Assembly (NCBI GenBank): GCA_900617975.1
Contig: UZAE01012897.1
Location: 1 to 30,024 of the forward strand
Source: Rodentolepis nana
Lineage: Eukaryota; Platyhelminthes; Cestoda; Cyclophyllidea; Hymenolepididae
Reading direction: 5' to 3'
DNA: 30,024 bases
The notes below the pieces were generated by a model, which saw only the letters and a program-made list of their open reading frames with translations, ran no database searches and had not been told where the DNA came from. Shown one piece after another: positions 19,916 to 30,024 of the stretch (the stretch's first letter is position 1; every line of letters begins with the position of its first letter). A program made the position numbers and the translations under genes.

Positions 19916-22900
19916 TTATAATTCGTGATTTTGAGATTTTGGCAAAACTCCAGCAATTTGCCTACCCCTTCCGGGATTGAACTTGGGATTTACTTGTAGG
20001 TCCTTAAGACTGGCGTAAAAACGGTTGCTAATGGCAGTTTCGGTCAGGTAGTCAAATCCACACTCCTCATAGACTTGCCTTGTTGTGAATTCGGTGAAAC
20101 CGTTTTCGGCTGCTGTTTTAGTCCACATTTGTGCGCCTTTCCAAGCGTCCAGGCTTGGGTCAACTGGAAGAAAATGGTCAAAAAGGTTTATTAGAACATC
20201 ATTGTCTGAATTTAAGTAAAGACCAAATATGCCAAAAGTATCGTGGAAGTCGGAAAATAAAGATCTTTAATGCTGAGAGGTGTTCTTCTTCCTTGGAGAA
20301 TTGGTTTGCAAATTCTCATACTTTCTAGTTAAGTGTATTGCTTTTTGTAGCCCAGAATTGGCTTAATTTCAAATCATTTCGTGCTTTATTTTAAACCTTC
20401 AAACTCAGATACTTCTTAAACTGGGAAATATTTTTATGCCAATTTAACTAAATCACAAGGAGAGTTGTAAACTAATATGTCAACTATACTAACTATTTAA
20501 TACATTTCATGTTGTTGTACCGAAATCTAATGGGATTGAAGCGATTAATATAGCCCACTTATGGAAGCCTGATGCTATGATATCTCACATAAACCATGTT
20601 CCCTTAAAATACCATAACCGCGAAGCAAAAGAAATAGGGAAAACGTCTTAGATGTGCAAACAGAAAGACAAAACCAAAAAAATTGGGATGCTAAGGACTG
20701 AATCATTCAAACTTTCTATCATTTTTACCAATTTAACCTAAATTGTCAAGTTACATTAAACATTTACGGCACCAAAATGGAGCCCATTTATTTAAATGGA
20801 TGCTTGCTACCAACCTTACCTGTGTCGTGTGCCCTATTGGACTCGTTTGATTTGCTTGGTTTTTCTGGATTAAAATTTTCAAAATCCCGGGTCACATAAA
20901 CCGTTAGGTCAATAAAGCCTTAATTATTCGACCATAAGGAGTATCTCTTGCATAGAACAATGGAGGCGGGGTACAAAGCTTAACCCTAGTTTATAGTAAA
21001 CAAAAAAAGCTATTACTCTTATATACGCTTGAAGTTGTTAATTAATTATATAAGAATTCTAATAGAAAGGATTGTGGCCCTATATAAATTCGAAATTTAG
21101 TTACTCACCGGCGACTATCACATCGAGAGGATTTCCTTCCGGTTTCCAGGGGAGGAGCTGCTGTAGTTCCAGTCGCATTCGTTGCGGCATTCCGGGAAGT
21201 GCAGCCGGTCCGCCGGTAAGGAACAGTCGTCGCGGAACCCAGGAATTGTTAACACTGGCGCTATCTCCAAAGAGGTAACGCGAAGAGTCTCGTAGTACCC
21301 ATGACAGGCATTCGCCTACTCCCGATTGTGAGTCACCCAAGAGACTTCTCTCAAAGAGTACTTCTGTTGAGCTGGGGAAAAAACCGAAAATGCAGTAGAT
21401 TTAAGGGTCGTCTGCATGCTAACAATGTTAATAAAAACAAGTTTACCGAGTAGGCTCTGTGGTGAGACGAATTTTGTAGTACTCAGAGACATCAACCTTC
21501 AATCCTACTGTCCCTGTTTCTCTGAAAAAAATATAAATATCATTTAGTATATGCAATAAAACAATGAAAATCAAGTATTTTCTCAATAGTTAGGTTGAGA
21601 AAGCGATATATTAATGAGCCAATTTTGCCACTGTTTGAGCTGACATGTCAATTCCAAAAGACATAACCAATTTAAAGAATTGAGGTCAAAACTGGAATCA
21701 CCTATCTGTAAGAATTGAATTAAAAACATTCCTTATCATCATCATGACAAACACAATTTACTTGATGAATTCCGGATCATATGCTGCACGAACGCTATCC
21801 AAAACAGCAAGCTGATCTCTCTCGCATTCCGAGATATCACCCGCATCCTCTTCCAATCGATCGAAAGCATCCTTCGTTCGTAGCCTCGACCGACTCCTAT
21901 TCCTACTCAGAGCAGTGTAAAACGAGGAAGGAGATGGGGGACGCTCAGGGGAGAGAGACATTGTCTCCTCATTCTCCTCTGTCACTCCCCTCGTATCCAT
22001 TAAATCGAGACCCTCCTGGAATTCTGCATCTTCATCAAACTCTCCATCATCGCTAAAACTGCTTTCCAGACCTACCATTTCCTCCTCGTCAACATCAGCA
22101 TCTGGCCAATTGTCCTCGTCTTCGAGGTTGGTATTAGGAGTCGTCTGTAAGTAATTGTATAATAGTTTCAATTCACCACTGAGTTGATTGCTTTCATTAT
22201 AATCTATGCTGACTGCTTATATTCAATCATTCACATCTCTCTAATACCCACAAATACTCCAACACATTATCCCATATGCAGATCTAACATCCCTATGATG
22301 TGCAAAAAGTGCAGAAAACGTGAGAGGGTTAAAATCCATAATAATTCATTACGACCTGGGAAAATTTCGAAATATGAGAGTAGTAGGGAGGGTAGTTGCG
22401 TCAACTAAATAGCGATTTGCTATGTCGATGACTATCTACTAACCTTCTCAAATTTTATTAGATTTGATTTTTTGCTTTTTTTCGACTGATTGGGATATCA
22501 GAAGGAAATTTCATCTGATTTGTGGCAATTAATATCGACGACTTGACACAGCCAGAAACTCAATCCTCAAACTTAGTTTCTAACAGTCTTGTGCTCCGTT
22601 TCCATGATCCTATCCATTATAACCTTTTATTTTTTTAAAAAATAGGGGGAAAAAATCTTACTGATTTTTTGACCCCGCCGCCACGACCATTATCCAGGCG
22701 TTTCCCACGATCCGACTTAAGCTCATTGGTCATTGAACGAATCTTTTCAATTTTGCGTTGCTTTCTATCCGCGGCTGACACTTGACCCGCAACCTTGACA
22801 TCATCTGCGTGATCCATACTGTGAAGACCCAACTCGGTGGCTAGATCCACTTTCGATAGACGCAGAGTTCGTTGTCTGGAAATGCGTTGACGTGTGTTGT

Positions 22901-25668
22901 TGATTTGCGAGAGCCAGAGCTAAGACCACAGGAAGGTGAAAAAAACAGTTTGTGAAATAAGGCTTATTAGAAGGAATAGAGTGGGAGTTGAATTCAACTC
23001 ACAGAGAGGTCATCTCCTCGTCTTGCTTCGAGATCACTGGCAGCCTGTTGTCGCTAAAAAAAATTAGAATGCAAAGAGTTGACAACGAATTACAGTACTG
23101 TTGTTGCATAATTAGCAATGGTATAATTGAGTACTCTATATTGGAGGTTAATTAGGCGATAAAACTGCGACAGTAAACTTAGAAGTGAACAAGAGGAAGT
23201 GAATCTACAATTATAAAATTGAGACGAAAAAGACACCTATTGTGGTTTAATCCAATAGGAAACTCTGTAGACCTATAGTAATAATTTGAACGGCAAATCA
23301 ATAGGACTCGAAGAATATCGAAAAAGCCAAAAATAAAAATGTAAAATGGGTCTAGAATCTGCAACTTAATAACCTTTATCATACTAAACTCACATGTAAT
23401 CAACTCAAGATAACCTTAGTTGGTAGGTTTTGAACTATTGTACTCAAGAGGTCTACAGAATGGAAAATTGAAATAAACATCATAAGTTGTCAAAAAATTG
23501 AGCTTATTCACCAAAGTACACTTAATTAGAACGGATTTTGACGGGTGGGTGGGTACGCTATTTCTACCACAGCTATATTGGAAATAATATGACTCACGTA
23601 GCCACTAGTATAGCCTTGGCTATCAATGGTGGCTCATAGCCAAAAGGAAAAAATTGAAGTCTCTAAACTTAGAAACGGTTGTTTGCATGTTACTCGAGTA
23701 TAGTGCAGTTATTAACTTGCTGATTTTGCAGAAAAAACAACGAACTACAGCTAATGGCTTCAGTCTTCTTACACCCTCTTAATTTAAACAATTTCCGAAA
23801 GAAATGGCAGTCACTACTTGAAAAAGGAGATAAGGAATTGAAGCTACCCTCTTCATTTAGCAATGAGAATGAGTGCCTTAATCGATCACCACTATTCCAG
23901 TAGACTTCAACTGCTAATCATTATGGAGACATGGGACAAAAATAATTAAGGTTACTGTATCAAATAACTATGACTAGTTTCGTAGCCTAGTTAAGATAAA
24001 CAATCCACTATCCAAATAAAGTCAAAATAAAGACTCTTGTTTTTAAATCTCCCAGAGACGCATTGTAGGAGATAAATTTGACTGAGAAGGAGAATCATGC
24101 TTACCCCACCGAAATAAACAAATGAGCACATCTAATGACGTTCTTTGGAAACATCTAAACAATCTTATTTTAAATTTTAAACAACCTACTTCAACCATAT
24201 AAAATGATTAATAACAAAAAAAGGTTAATTAATGACAGAATCCATTGGAGAAGGCTTACGCGTTTCAGTTTCGCTTCCGTCAAACCTTGGTTGGTATTAG
24301 GTTGGGCTGCTGTTATTTGCGCCTGAACAGAGGCGGGACAAGCCAGTGAGGAGAGAAATTCCATAGCTTTCCGTTCTCGAAGGTTCGCAAGCTTCCGCAA
24401 AACATCCTCCCCTCCAATTCCCGATTCAGAAATGGGTGGAGTGTCCTCATTCGAATCCTTATATTCCAACTCGTTTTTATCGTCACATAGATGAACTCTT
24501 TTGACCTCACACGTGTAGCTCTGGTTCTCATCCGAATCATCTGAGCACCCCTCTTCTTTCATCTAAGGAAATGAGATATTATAGGTCAAACCCTATCCTA
24601 CCTTATCTAACGTCCGCTTACGGTGGATTTCCCTTAATCGATCAGCCTGAAATTGTCTTCTTTCAGCTAGCTCTTCTGCTTTCCGTTGTGTTTCCTAAAG
24701 CAACAATAATCGATTATATAAGCTTATTGGACCAACGTTAGAATAGCGAAGAGACCAAGTTCGAGTATTCTCTTGGCAATATGCTTCATCTTTCCAACGT
24801 TGCATCTCCTCACGATAATTCTCACAAACTTTTCCAAATTGATGGACAATGTCCTAAAAAACGAGATCGGATAAATGGAAACAAAATTACCTCAGCAACC
24901 GTGATGCTAAACTTATCAGCGTGGCATGGATATTTGAGTGATAAAAGTTTTTGTAGGTACCACGAAATATACGACCCTCCAATAGAAATTCGACGGCACG
25001 CAGGTGGAATGTACTCTCCATGTGAAATGGGAATTAATTGAGACGTGTGATATCCGAGAGAAACCGTCATAGTGTCTACTTTAAGATCTGATCCAAAATT
25101 GGAATAATAAGACGCGAGACCATCGACGAAGTATGTTAATTTATTAGCCGAATACGTCTCAAAAAGAAGTTCTGAAATCACTAGAATAATATATAGATTA
25201 AACCAAGCATTACATCATTACATGATCGACTTTGCTGAGGGCAGAATAGAGCCTCACTCATTATAATTGGATAATCAATTCCCGAACTGGTAATGTTAAG
25301 GTTCGAAAATATGTAATCGAATACGGATTCCTGAACATCTATTTGAGTAACAACATTATTCTCGAAAGCAGATTTGATATTGTATTGGGTGTAGTCAAAT
25401 TCACCGGGTGGAGCTCCAACAAAAGTCTCCTTTATGCGAGAACGTGATTTCGTAACGATGTTTCGAAACCTCATAACAGGCTGGTTTTTCACAGAAAAGC
25501 CAGCTCTGCATTCGTATGAGCCATTGTCAATTACAATTGCCCGTCCATCCATATAATATATCACCTCAGGCTATAAACTGTTAAGGCTTATTCGACATAT
25601 TGAAGTGGTGCACTTGCAAGGTCACTCACATTCACCTCTTTCTGATAGAATCTAAAACTCTTCTGCAT
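19916..25668 (-). CDS. ACTR5: Actin-related protein 5 (INO80 chromatin-remodelling complex subunit)
   Basis: ARP5 couples the INO80 ATPase to the nucleosome. Coding exons, minus strand: 25668-25630, 25570-25222, 25180-24891, 24853-24737, 24694-24602, 24562-24260, 23053-23003, 22919-22662, 22144-21762, 21521-21447, 21371-21109 and 20163-19916. Together they make 2469 nt and 822 residues. The actin phosphate-1 loop reads AIVIDNGSYECRAGF (24-38). SELLFETYSANK and GYHTSQLIPI follow, then a long insertion (about 250-630) with coiled-coil QQAASDLEARR and an acidic stretch around DEDNWPDADVDEEE. The actin fold resumes at EYYKIRLTTEPTR and LFLTGGPAALPGM (702-714), ending VDPSLDAWKGAQMW. The start ATG follows in-frame TAG and TGA. 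The protein is longer than human ARP5 (about 607) because of the insertion. Exons 7 and 8 are phase-neutral and least certain. Confidence 0.93.
20164..21108 (-). other. ACTR5: ACTR5 last intron, 945 bases
   Basis: The intron lies between the donor GTCGCCG|gtgagt and the acceptor ttcttccag|TTGACC. A plus-strand AATAAA at 20256-20261 could serve an extended glutaredoxin transcript. Nothing else is recognisable. Confidence 0.75.
22145..22661 (-). other. ACTR5: ACTR5 intron 8, 517 bases
   Basis: The donor is AAATCA|gtaaga and the acceptor attacttacag|ACG. The plus-strand open frame at 22184-22408 is incidental. No repeat or RNA gene is seen. Confidence 0.75.
23054..24259 (-). other. ACTR5: ACTR5 intron 6, 1206 bases
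   Basis: This is the longest ACTR5 intron. The donor AAACGC|gtaagc and acceptor tttttttag|CGACAA are strong. The interior is AT-rich with no copy of the dispersed repeat and no supported exon. Confidence 0.75.
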
Positions 25669-28600
25669 CAATCACTAGTAAAAACTCTTGGTTCATGCTA
25701 TATACTAGATTTTTAGTAGGTTGAGTGCTTAAAAAATTTCATTGAATTTAAAAATTCAAATTCGTTCAAAACCTATTTTAAAATAATCATTTTTGATCGA
25801 GTTTTATAAATATTTTCATAATTTTTAAGAATATACTGGCTTAAATGTTGCATATGTATGCCTTAAGATATTAATTTTTAGCCCGTCAGATATGTTTTAC
25901 TCTAAGTACAAAATACGGCGTTTTAATAATCATCCAAATATAACTTTGTCTGTTATATATCAAACAGGCCAACCAATTTTGTAATCACTTAAATGATACA
26001 GATAATATTACGTAAAAGTATTAATAATTTGTCAATTAATTAACCCTTACATCAGTTCAAGAAAATAAAACCAGATCTCTTTTGAAAAAAGTTTTTAAGA
26101 GTTTATCGTTCTTTCGTGAATAGTAGAATGTAGTACAGAAATAAATAAAAAATTTTTTGCCAGCGGAGGCAGAAAATTATTATTAAATTATAATTTTATG
26201 ATGGCCATTATGATGTACGTGGCCCGCAACCCAAACTATTAAAATGATTATCTTAATCGAATTCCATATTTTCAAGTATCGCCAGTCCCTGATTTCTAAT
26301 AATAAAGTTGAGGAAATAATGCAATCGTTATATCGCCTGAATTTCTTTTTAAAGGGATTTATTCCAATCCTTCACATTTAATAAAATCAACGATTTTTCG
26401 AAAAAAATTATAAATTGTGCCATAATGAGAGCCCACAAATTTCCCCGAATTACATTAATTAATTCATAATTCTCTTCAAGTCTTTGAGGTAAATTTAGCA
26501 GAGTCAAACATTAAAGCATGTTTGAAAGCATGCAAACGAATAATCACGCCGATGCTTTCATTCCCATTGTTGATGGTAGTCAATAAATAGAATCTATTAA
26601 ATAAAATGATCGAAATGCAAAATTTTAAATTGAATTTTGCGCATTTTCTCATCTAGTTGACACAATTATCAATGACTGAAAATCAAATGCAGGATTGAAA
26701 TTAGGCAATAAATTTGTCACTCTGGATTGGTTCAACCTTCAGCCCAATTGAAGTCCCAACCTCATATCCATACTTTTGTGAATAAATGAGACCTCGTGGA
26801 CTGATTTCCCTTCGTCTTTTTTACCCATGGGAAATTCAAATTCATTCAATGCAAAACTCAGTCCAACCAGTGTCTGCGCGAATCCGATTGGCGAATAATA
26901 TTTCCTTCCTCCATGCTTCTGCAAAATGTTCTTTTAAAGGAAGTGAATTGAATTTTAAAGATACCTTTTTTACAGAAACCGTAATGTAAGTGGCTTTACT
27001 TATGTCAACCCTGTGATGCGTTAAATCACGCTCACACGCACACACTACTCCCCTTTCTAATTGCCATGGGCGTTTTATTTACTGCCAACTAAAAATAGTA
27101 AAGCGCTATATATGCGTCTAGGCTCTGCAATTTTACGCAAAAAAGTCGATAGATTTAAAATAACCATTGCATTAAAATGAGACAAAGAAAGTGAGTTATT
27201 ATAGTTACCATTTGGATAAATTCCTTTGGCTTTATTGATTGATCGCTGAACTGGATTAAGCACCATCAGTTAATGTGGTGCGGGGTTTTCGATGTAATAT
27301 AAAATCTTTTACCTAATTGTAGGTAGACATTAGTGCATTCGTTGGAGTTATTGATTTGATCAACCTTAAAGTCCTTAATTAATAGAATTAGCTTAAAATC
27401 AATAATTATTTTCGAAGATATTTTTTATACAAGGTTAGTTTGATAATCAAGGTAAATAAAATTATTATTCGTTATCTTCTAGATTAATTTTAGTCACGAA
27501 GTATCGTCTTCTTACGGCTAAAGCTTAATTGAATGGATTGGTGATTTTAAAAGAGACACAATTTTAATTTGGCAATATGTACCTCCAATTTCGTGAAAAA
27601 TTCTTCGCAATCAAGGTGCTTTCTGTCGCTGTAAGAATTTACTAATGTCTAAGACCCACTATCACACTCAAGAAGGCACTCATAAGAAAATATTTAAATA
27701 ATTTGACAACTGTTTTACCACTGTCTGATAGGTTCATGTGATTTCGATGCTTTCATTGAACCATTTCCAATTTGTAGTTTGATCAAAGAATGCACAGAAC
27801 TGAGTGGACTTCATCAGTTAACCAAACCATCTGCTCAATTAACTTCAATTATCGAGGACATTGACCCAGAAATTTAATCACGTCACTTAAGCTTTGTAAG
27901 GTTTTGATGTTACAATGCAAGCCACGTGGATTAGGTGAAAACGAAAAACGCTCTCCTTTCAGAATTCAAAGAAAACAGGCAATTGACATTAAAATTTAAT
28001 TATATACCCCATCTCAATCTCCTCTGCTTCCCTCGTGAAATATCTTCTCGCTTTCCGAGTCCATATGTTACCCCATGACTAAAAATGGCAGACTTCTTGT
28101 AAGCATAAGTGATATCTACAAATAGTGCAGTCTCTTTAATGGAGAATACGACTAAAACAGCTATCTTCATGCTAACCCTATCTCCAGGTTGCAACGTATT
28201 CATAGGTGTGACCTACGCACTACTTGACCTTTATGTTTTGCGCATAAAGATCCGTACTATATAAGCTTATTGAATTCTGTTGCCTACTAAAGAAAAGTTC
28301 ATATTTATGAATCCATATACTGAAGTAACCGTTTGAAAACCGAGACGAATTACTTGGAGAGAACATGAAGGGCACTCGCCTCCTAATTCTTCGTGTGGAG
28401 GAGAAACCAAAAATCAAATTTGCAATTTGTTAAAACCAAATTACCCCCCCCCCCACCCAAACTCAGCGAAGTTCAACAATTTTCTTAAAATTTGTATGTC
28501 TTTAATCGTAAAATCGATAATTATTTTTCTGTCAGGTAAAAAATTACGTTCATCCAATGTACATTACGCATTACTAACAAACATTTTTCATATCACCATT

Positions 28601-28777
28601 CGAGCCCTCCTGTTTTGTCTTCCCAATGATTGGGAAACATGGAAATCTGCTTTCCTTCCTCCCACTCACTTTATTCTCCTCGATTCCCAAAGAAAAGGCC
28701 AAGTTATTGTGTCCTCAGAACCATATTTTTTATTTAATCTAATTATTTTGTCAAAATACTTTGTTCACTTATATAAG
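25669..28777. other. AT-rich region upstream of ACTR5, no supported gene
   Basis: The first ~900 bases (25669-26550) are extremely AT-rich and should contain the ACTR5 promoter; TTTTTACTAG|TGATTGATG just before the start could be an acceptor for a leader exon or spliced leader. From about 26739 to 27876 composition is more balanced, and weakly coding-like open frames appear on both strands (minus 26739-27045 and plus 27719-27876), but none matches a family I know. An 11-base poly(C) run is at 28444-28454. Confidence 0.5.
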
Positions 28778-29050
28778 GTTGCAGGCTTTATGTTAGTTGA
28801 CTTTGGGCTTCACAGAGAGTAGAACCACCAAAGTCACAAGAATTCGAGGGGTAGAGAATAGATTAGTGATTAACAGATGTAAAAGAGACAGGTAAGGTGA
28901 GGTGAGTGCCATGGAAGCCATCGAATATGGCATAAAATGAGATCGTGGTAGTTTAAAGCCAGAAGTCAACTGCCGGTTGATAGACTTTTTGCCGTATGAG
29001 TATACGTCGCAAAGGGGGCACCACATGGAGGTAAGTCTATCGCTCACCCT
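28778..29050 (-). repeat. SINE-like dispersed repeat, copy 5 (3' end deleted)
   Basis: Read on the minus strand it begins GGGTGAGCGATAGACTTACC and follows the family to AAGTCAACTAA. It then lacks the GGGCTAATGATAACTAT block, continues CATAAAGCCTGCAACC, and has no AAATAAATA tail. GATAGACTT and AAGTCTATC pair perfectly over nine bases (28979-28987 with 29033-29041). The inner hairpin is at 28993-29006. Confidence 0.8.
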
Positions 29051-29890
29051 TTGTTTAAATAATAAGTCTGTTTGTTTAAAGTTGGTATTTAAATTGTGAA
29101 TTGGACAAAATGATGCATAAGGTTACAAATTTTAGAGAGCTCACTATGAGTCCTAAATTGAATTTTCTCTCATTTTCCACCTTTGACCTGCAACGTCAAT
29201 TTCTTGAATTCATATTTGAGGAAAATTGCCTCTTCAGTTTGTTTAACCGTCTTGAACGCCACATTCTTCTCATCTCTTATAAACGAGCATTTATACTACC
29301 TTTATTTACCAATTTTTTTTAATGCCATACTACTGATAACAGTCTTCTTTAATGTTTGTTTGCAGAAGGTCTAATCACCCCTGTCCTAGCTGGCAAAACG
29401 TTAATAGTACCCATTTTATTGACAAGAGGAATGACAGAATGACGTACCATCTTATGAGAGGCAATACTGTCACACAGACCAATCCTCTTTTATACTAATT
29501 TCAAATCCCTAGCATACCTATGCTGAAATGAAGGTGTTTGGAAATTTTTGCTTGATTTGTTGGGGCTGTCATTCAATTCCAATTAGCGGCCTTCTTATGA
29601 GCATTAACTGCCAAACATTAATTACATTAGGGAATGCTTCGTAGGGCCTGTCCATTCTCCATTTTCAAACGTGTTACTGTCAAAGGTGAACCCACTTTGC
29701 TCTTGGAGTTTACGCCTATCGATCGAAGCATGAATTTCAGTTCCTGATCAAAGAGACACCATGATATAAAAAGTTGCGTTTATCTCAAGATAAAGTGCAC
29801 ACACAGATAGATGTGTTTCCCAGCAAAAAAGAATTGTAGGGGCTCGAATTGTACCTCTAAAAGTTAACTAATCCCAGTACCAACCTGAAG
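29051..29890. other. Spacer between repeat copies 5 and 6, nothing recognised
   Basis: This is non-repetitive, AT-rich sequence with a plus-strand open frame at 29101-29322 that has no recognisable domain. I see no RNA gene, no splice-linked exon set and no simple repeat of note. Confidence 0.6.
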
Positions 29891-30024
29891 TTTATTTATT
29901 TCAAATGGCAGGCGTTTTGATAGTTATCATTAGCCATTTAGCCGACGTTGAGATTCACAGAGAGGAGGAGGAACATTAAAATGAAAAAAAGTCGAGAGGG
30001 GGGACAGAATAATGATTCACAGAT
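29891..30024 (-). repeat. SINE-like dispersed repeat, copy 6 (cut by window end)
   Basis: On the minus strand it ends GCCATTTGAAATAAATAAA. Within the element it shows AACTATCAAAACGCCTGCC and the CTCTGTGAATC block shared with copies 1-4. Its 5' part lies beyond the window. Confidence 0.8.

Noticed and set aside
21781..22056. Plus-strand frame overlapping ACTR5 exon 9
   Set aside because: It is the shadow of the acidic ACTR5 exon on the opposite strand.
25181..25564. ACTR5 starting at the GTG at 25564 as an unspliced frame
   Set aside because: The GTG is internal. An acceptor at 25571 and a short upstream exon with ATG 25668, preceded by in-frame stops, give a better N-terminus (MQKSFRFYQKE) matching the usual ARP5 start.
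1..30024. Inverted repeat copies at both window ends as the ends of one large transposon
   Set aside because: The copies are members of a dispersed family, also present in between, and the genes inside are ordinary host genes.
1..30024. tRNA, rRNA or CRISPR-like arrays
   Set aside because: No cloverleaf with proper A and B boxes, no rRNA segment and no regularly spaced direct repeats were seen on either strand.

Overview
This is a nuclear, AT-rich eukaryotic window with three spliced protein-coding genes. The organism is probably a parasitic flatworm (cestode or trematode). That is an inference from the protein relatedness, the mix of 37-59 nt micro-introns with multi-kilobase introns, the dispersed SINE-like repeats and the many poly(C) tracts; no single sequence proves it. 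An N at 4339 marks a draft assembly.

Layout. Positions 1-872 hold two plus-strand copies of a ~325 bp SINE-like repeat. Positions 2510-18156, minus strand, are SNAP-25, a neuronal t-SNARE: seven coding exons, 203 residues, introns up to 4.6 kb. A second first exon (17552-17698) lies inside its first intron and predicts a 228-residue isoform with a different N-terminus. Two more repeat copies sit in its introns. Positions 18157-19456 are a shared upstream region. Positions 19457-19832, plus strand, are a small two-exon glutaredoxin with a single-cysteine CDSL active site, split by a 43 nt intron. Positions 19916-25668, minus strand, are ACTR5/ARP5, the INO80-complex actin-related protein, in twelve coding exons (822 residues). 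From 25669 to the window end there is no gene I can support, only AT-rich DNA, a few weakly coding-like open frames and two minus-strand repeat copies (28778-29050 and 29891-30024).

Gene relations. SNAP-25 and the glutaredoxin are head to head about 1.3 kb apart. The glutaredoxin and ACTR5 are tail to tail with 83 bp between stop codons, so their 3' UTRs probably overlap. The three genes have unrelated jobs (membrane fusion, redox, chromatin remodelling); this is ordinary gene adjacency, not a pathway cluster. All three models were built by hand from splice signals. In each, every donor and acceptor is GT/AG, phases agree across every junction, and the summed coding length is a multiple of three.

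The most interesting points are the two SNAP-25 N-termini, the atypical glutaredoxin, the repeat family with a conserved hairpin and a built-in antisense splice donor, and the same-strand poly(C) runs across the SNAP-25 introns.
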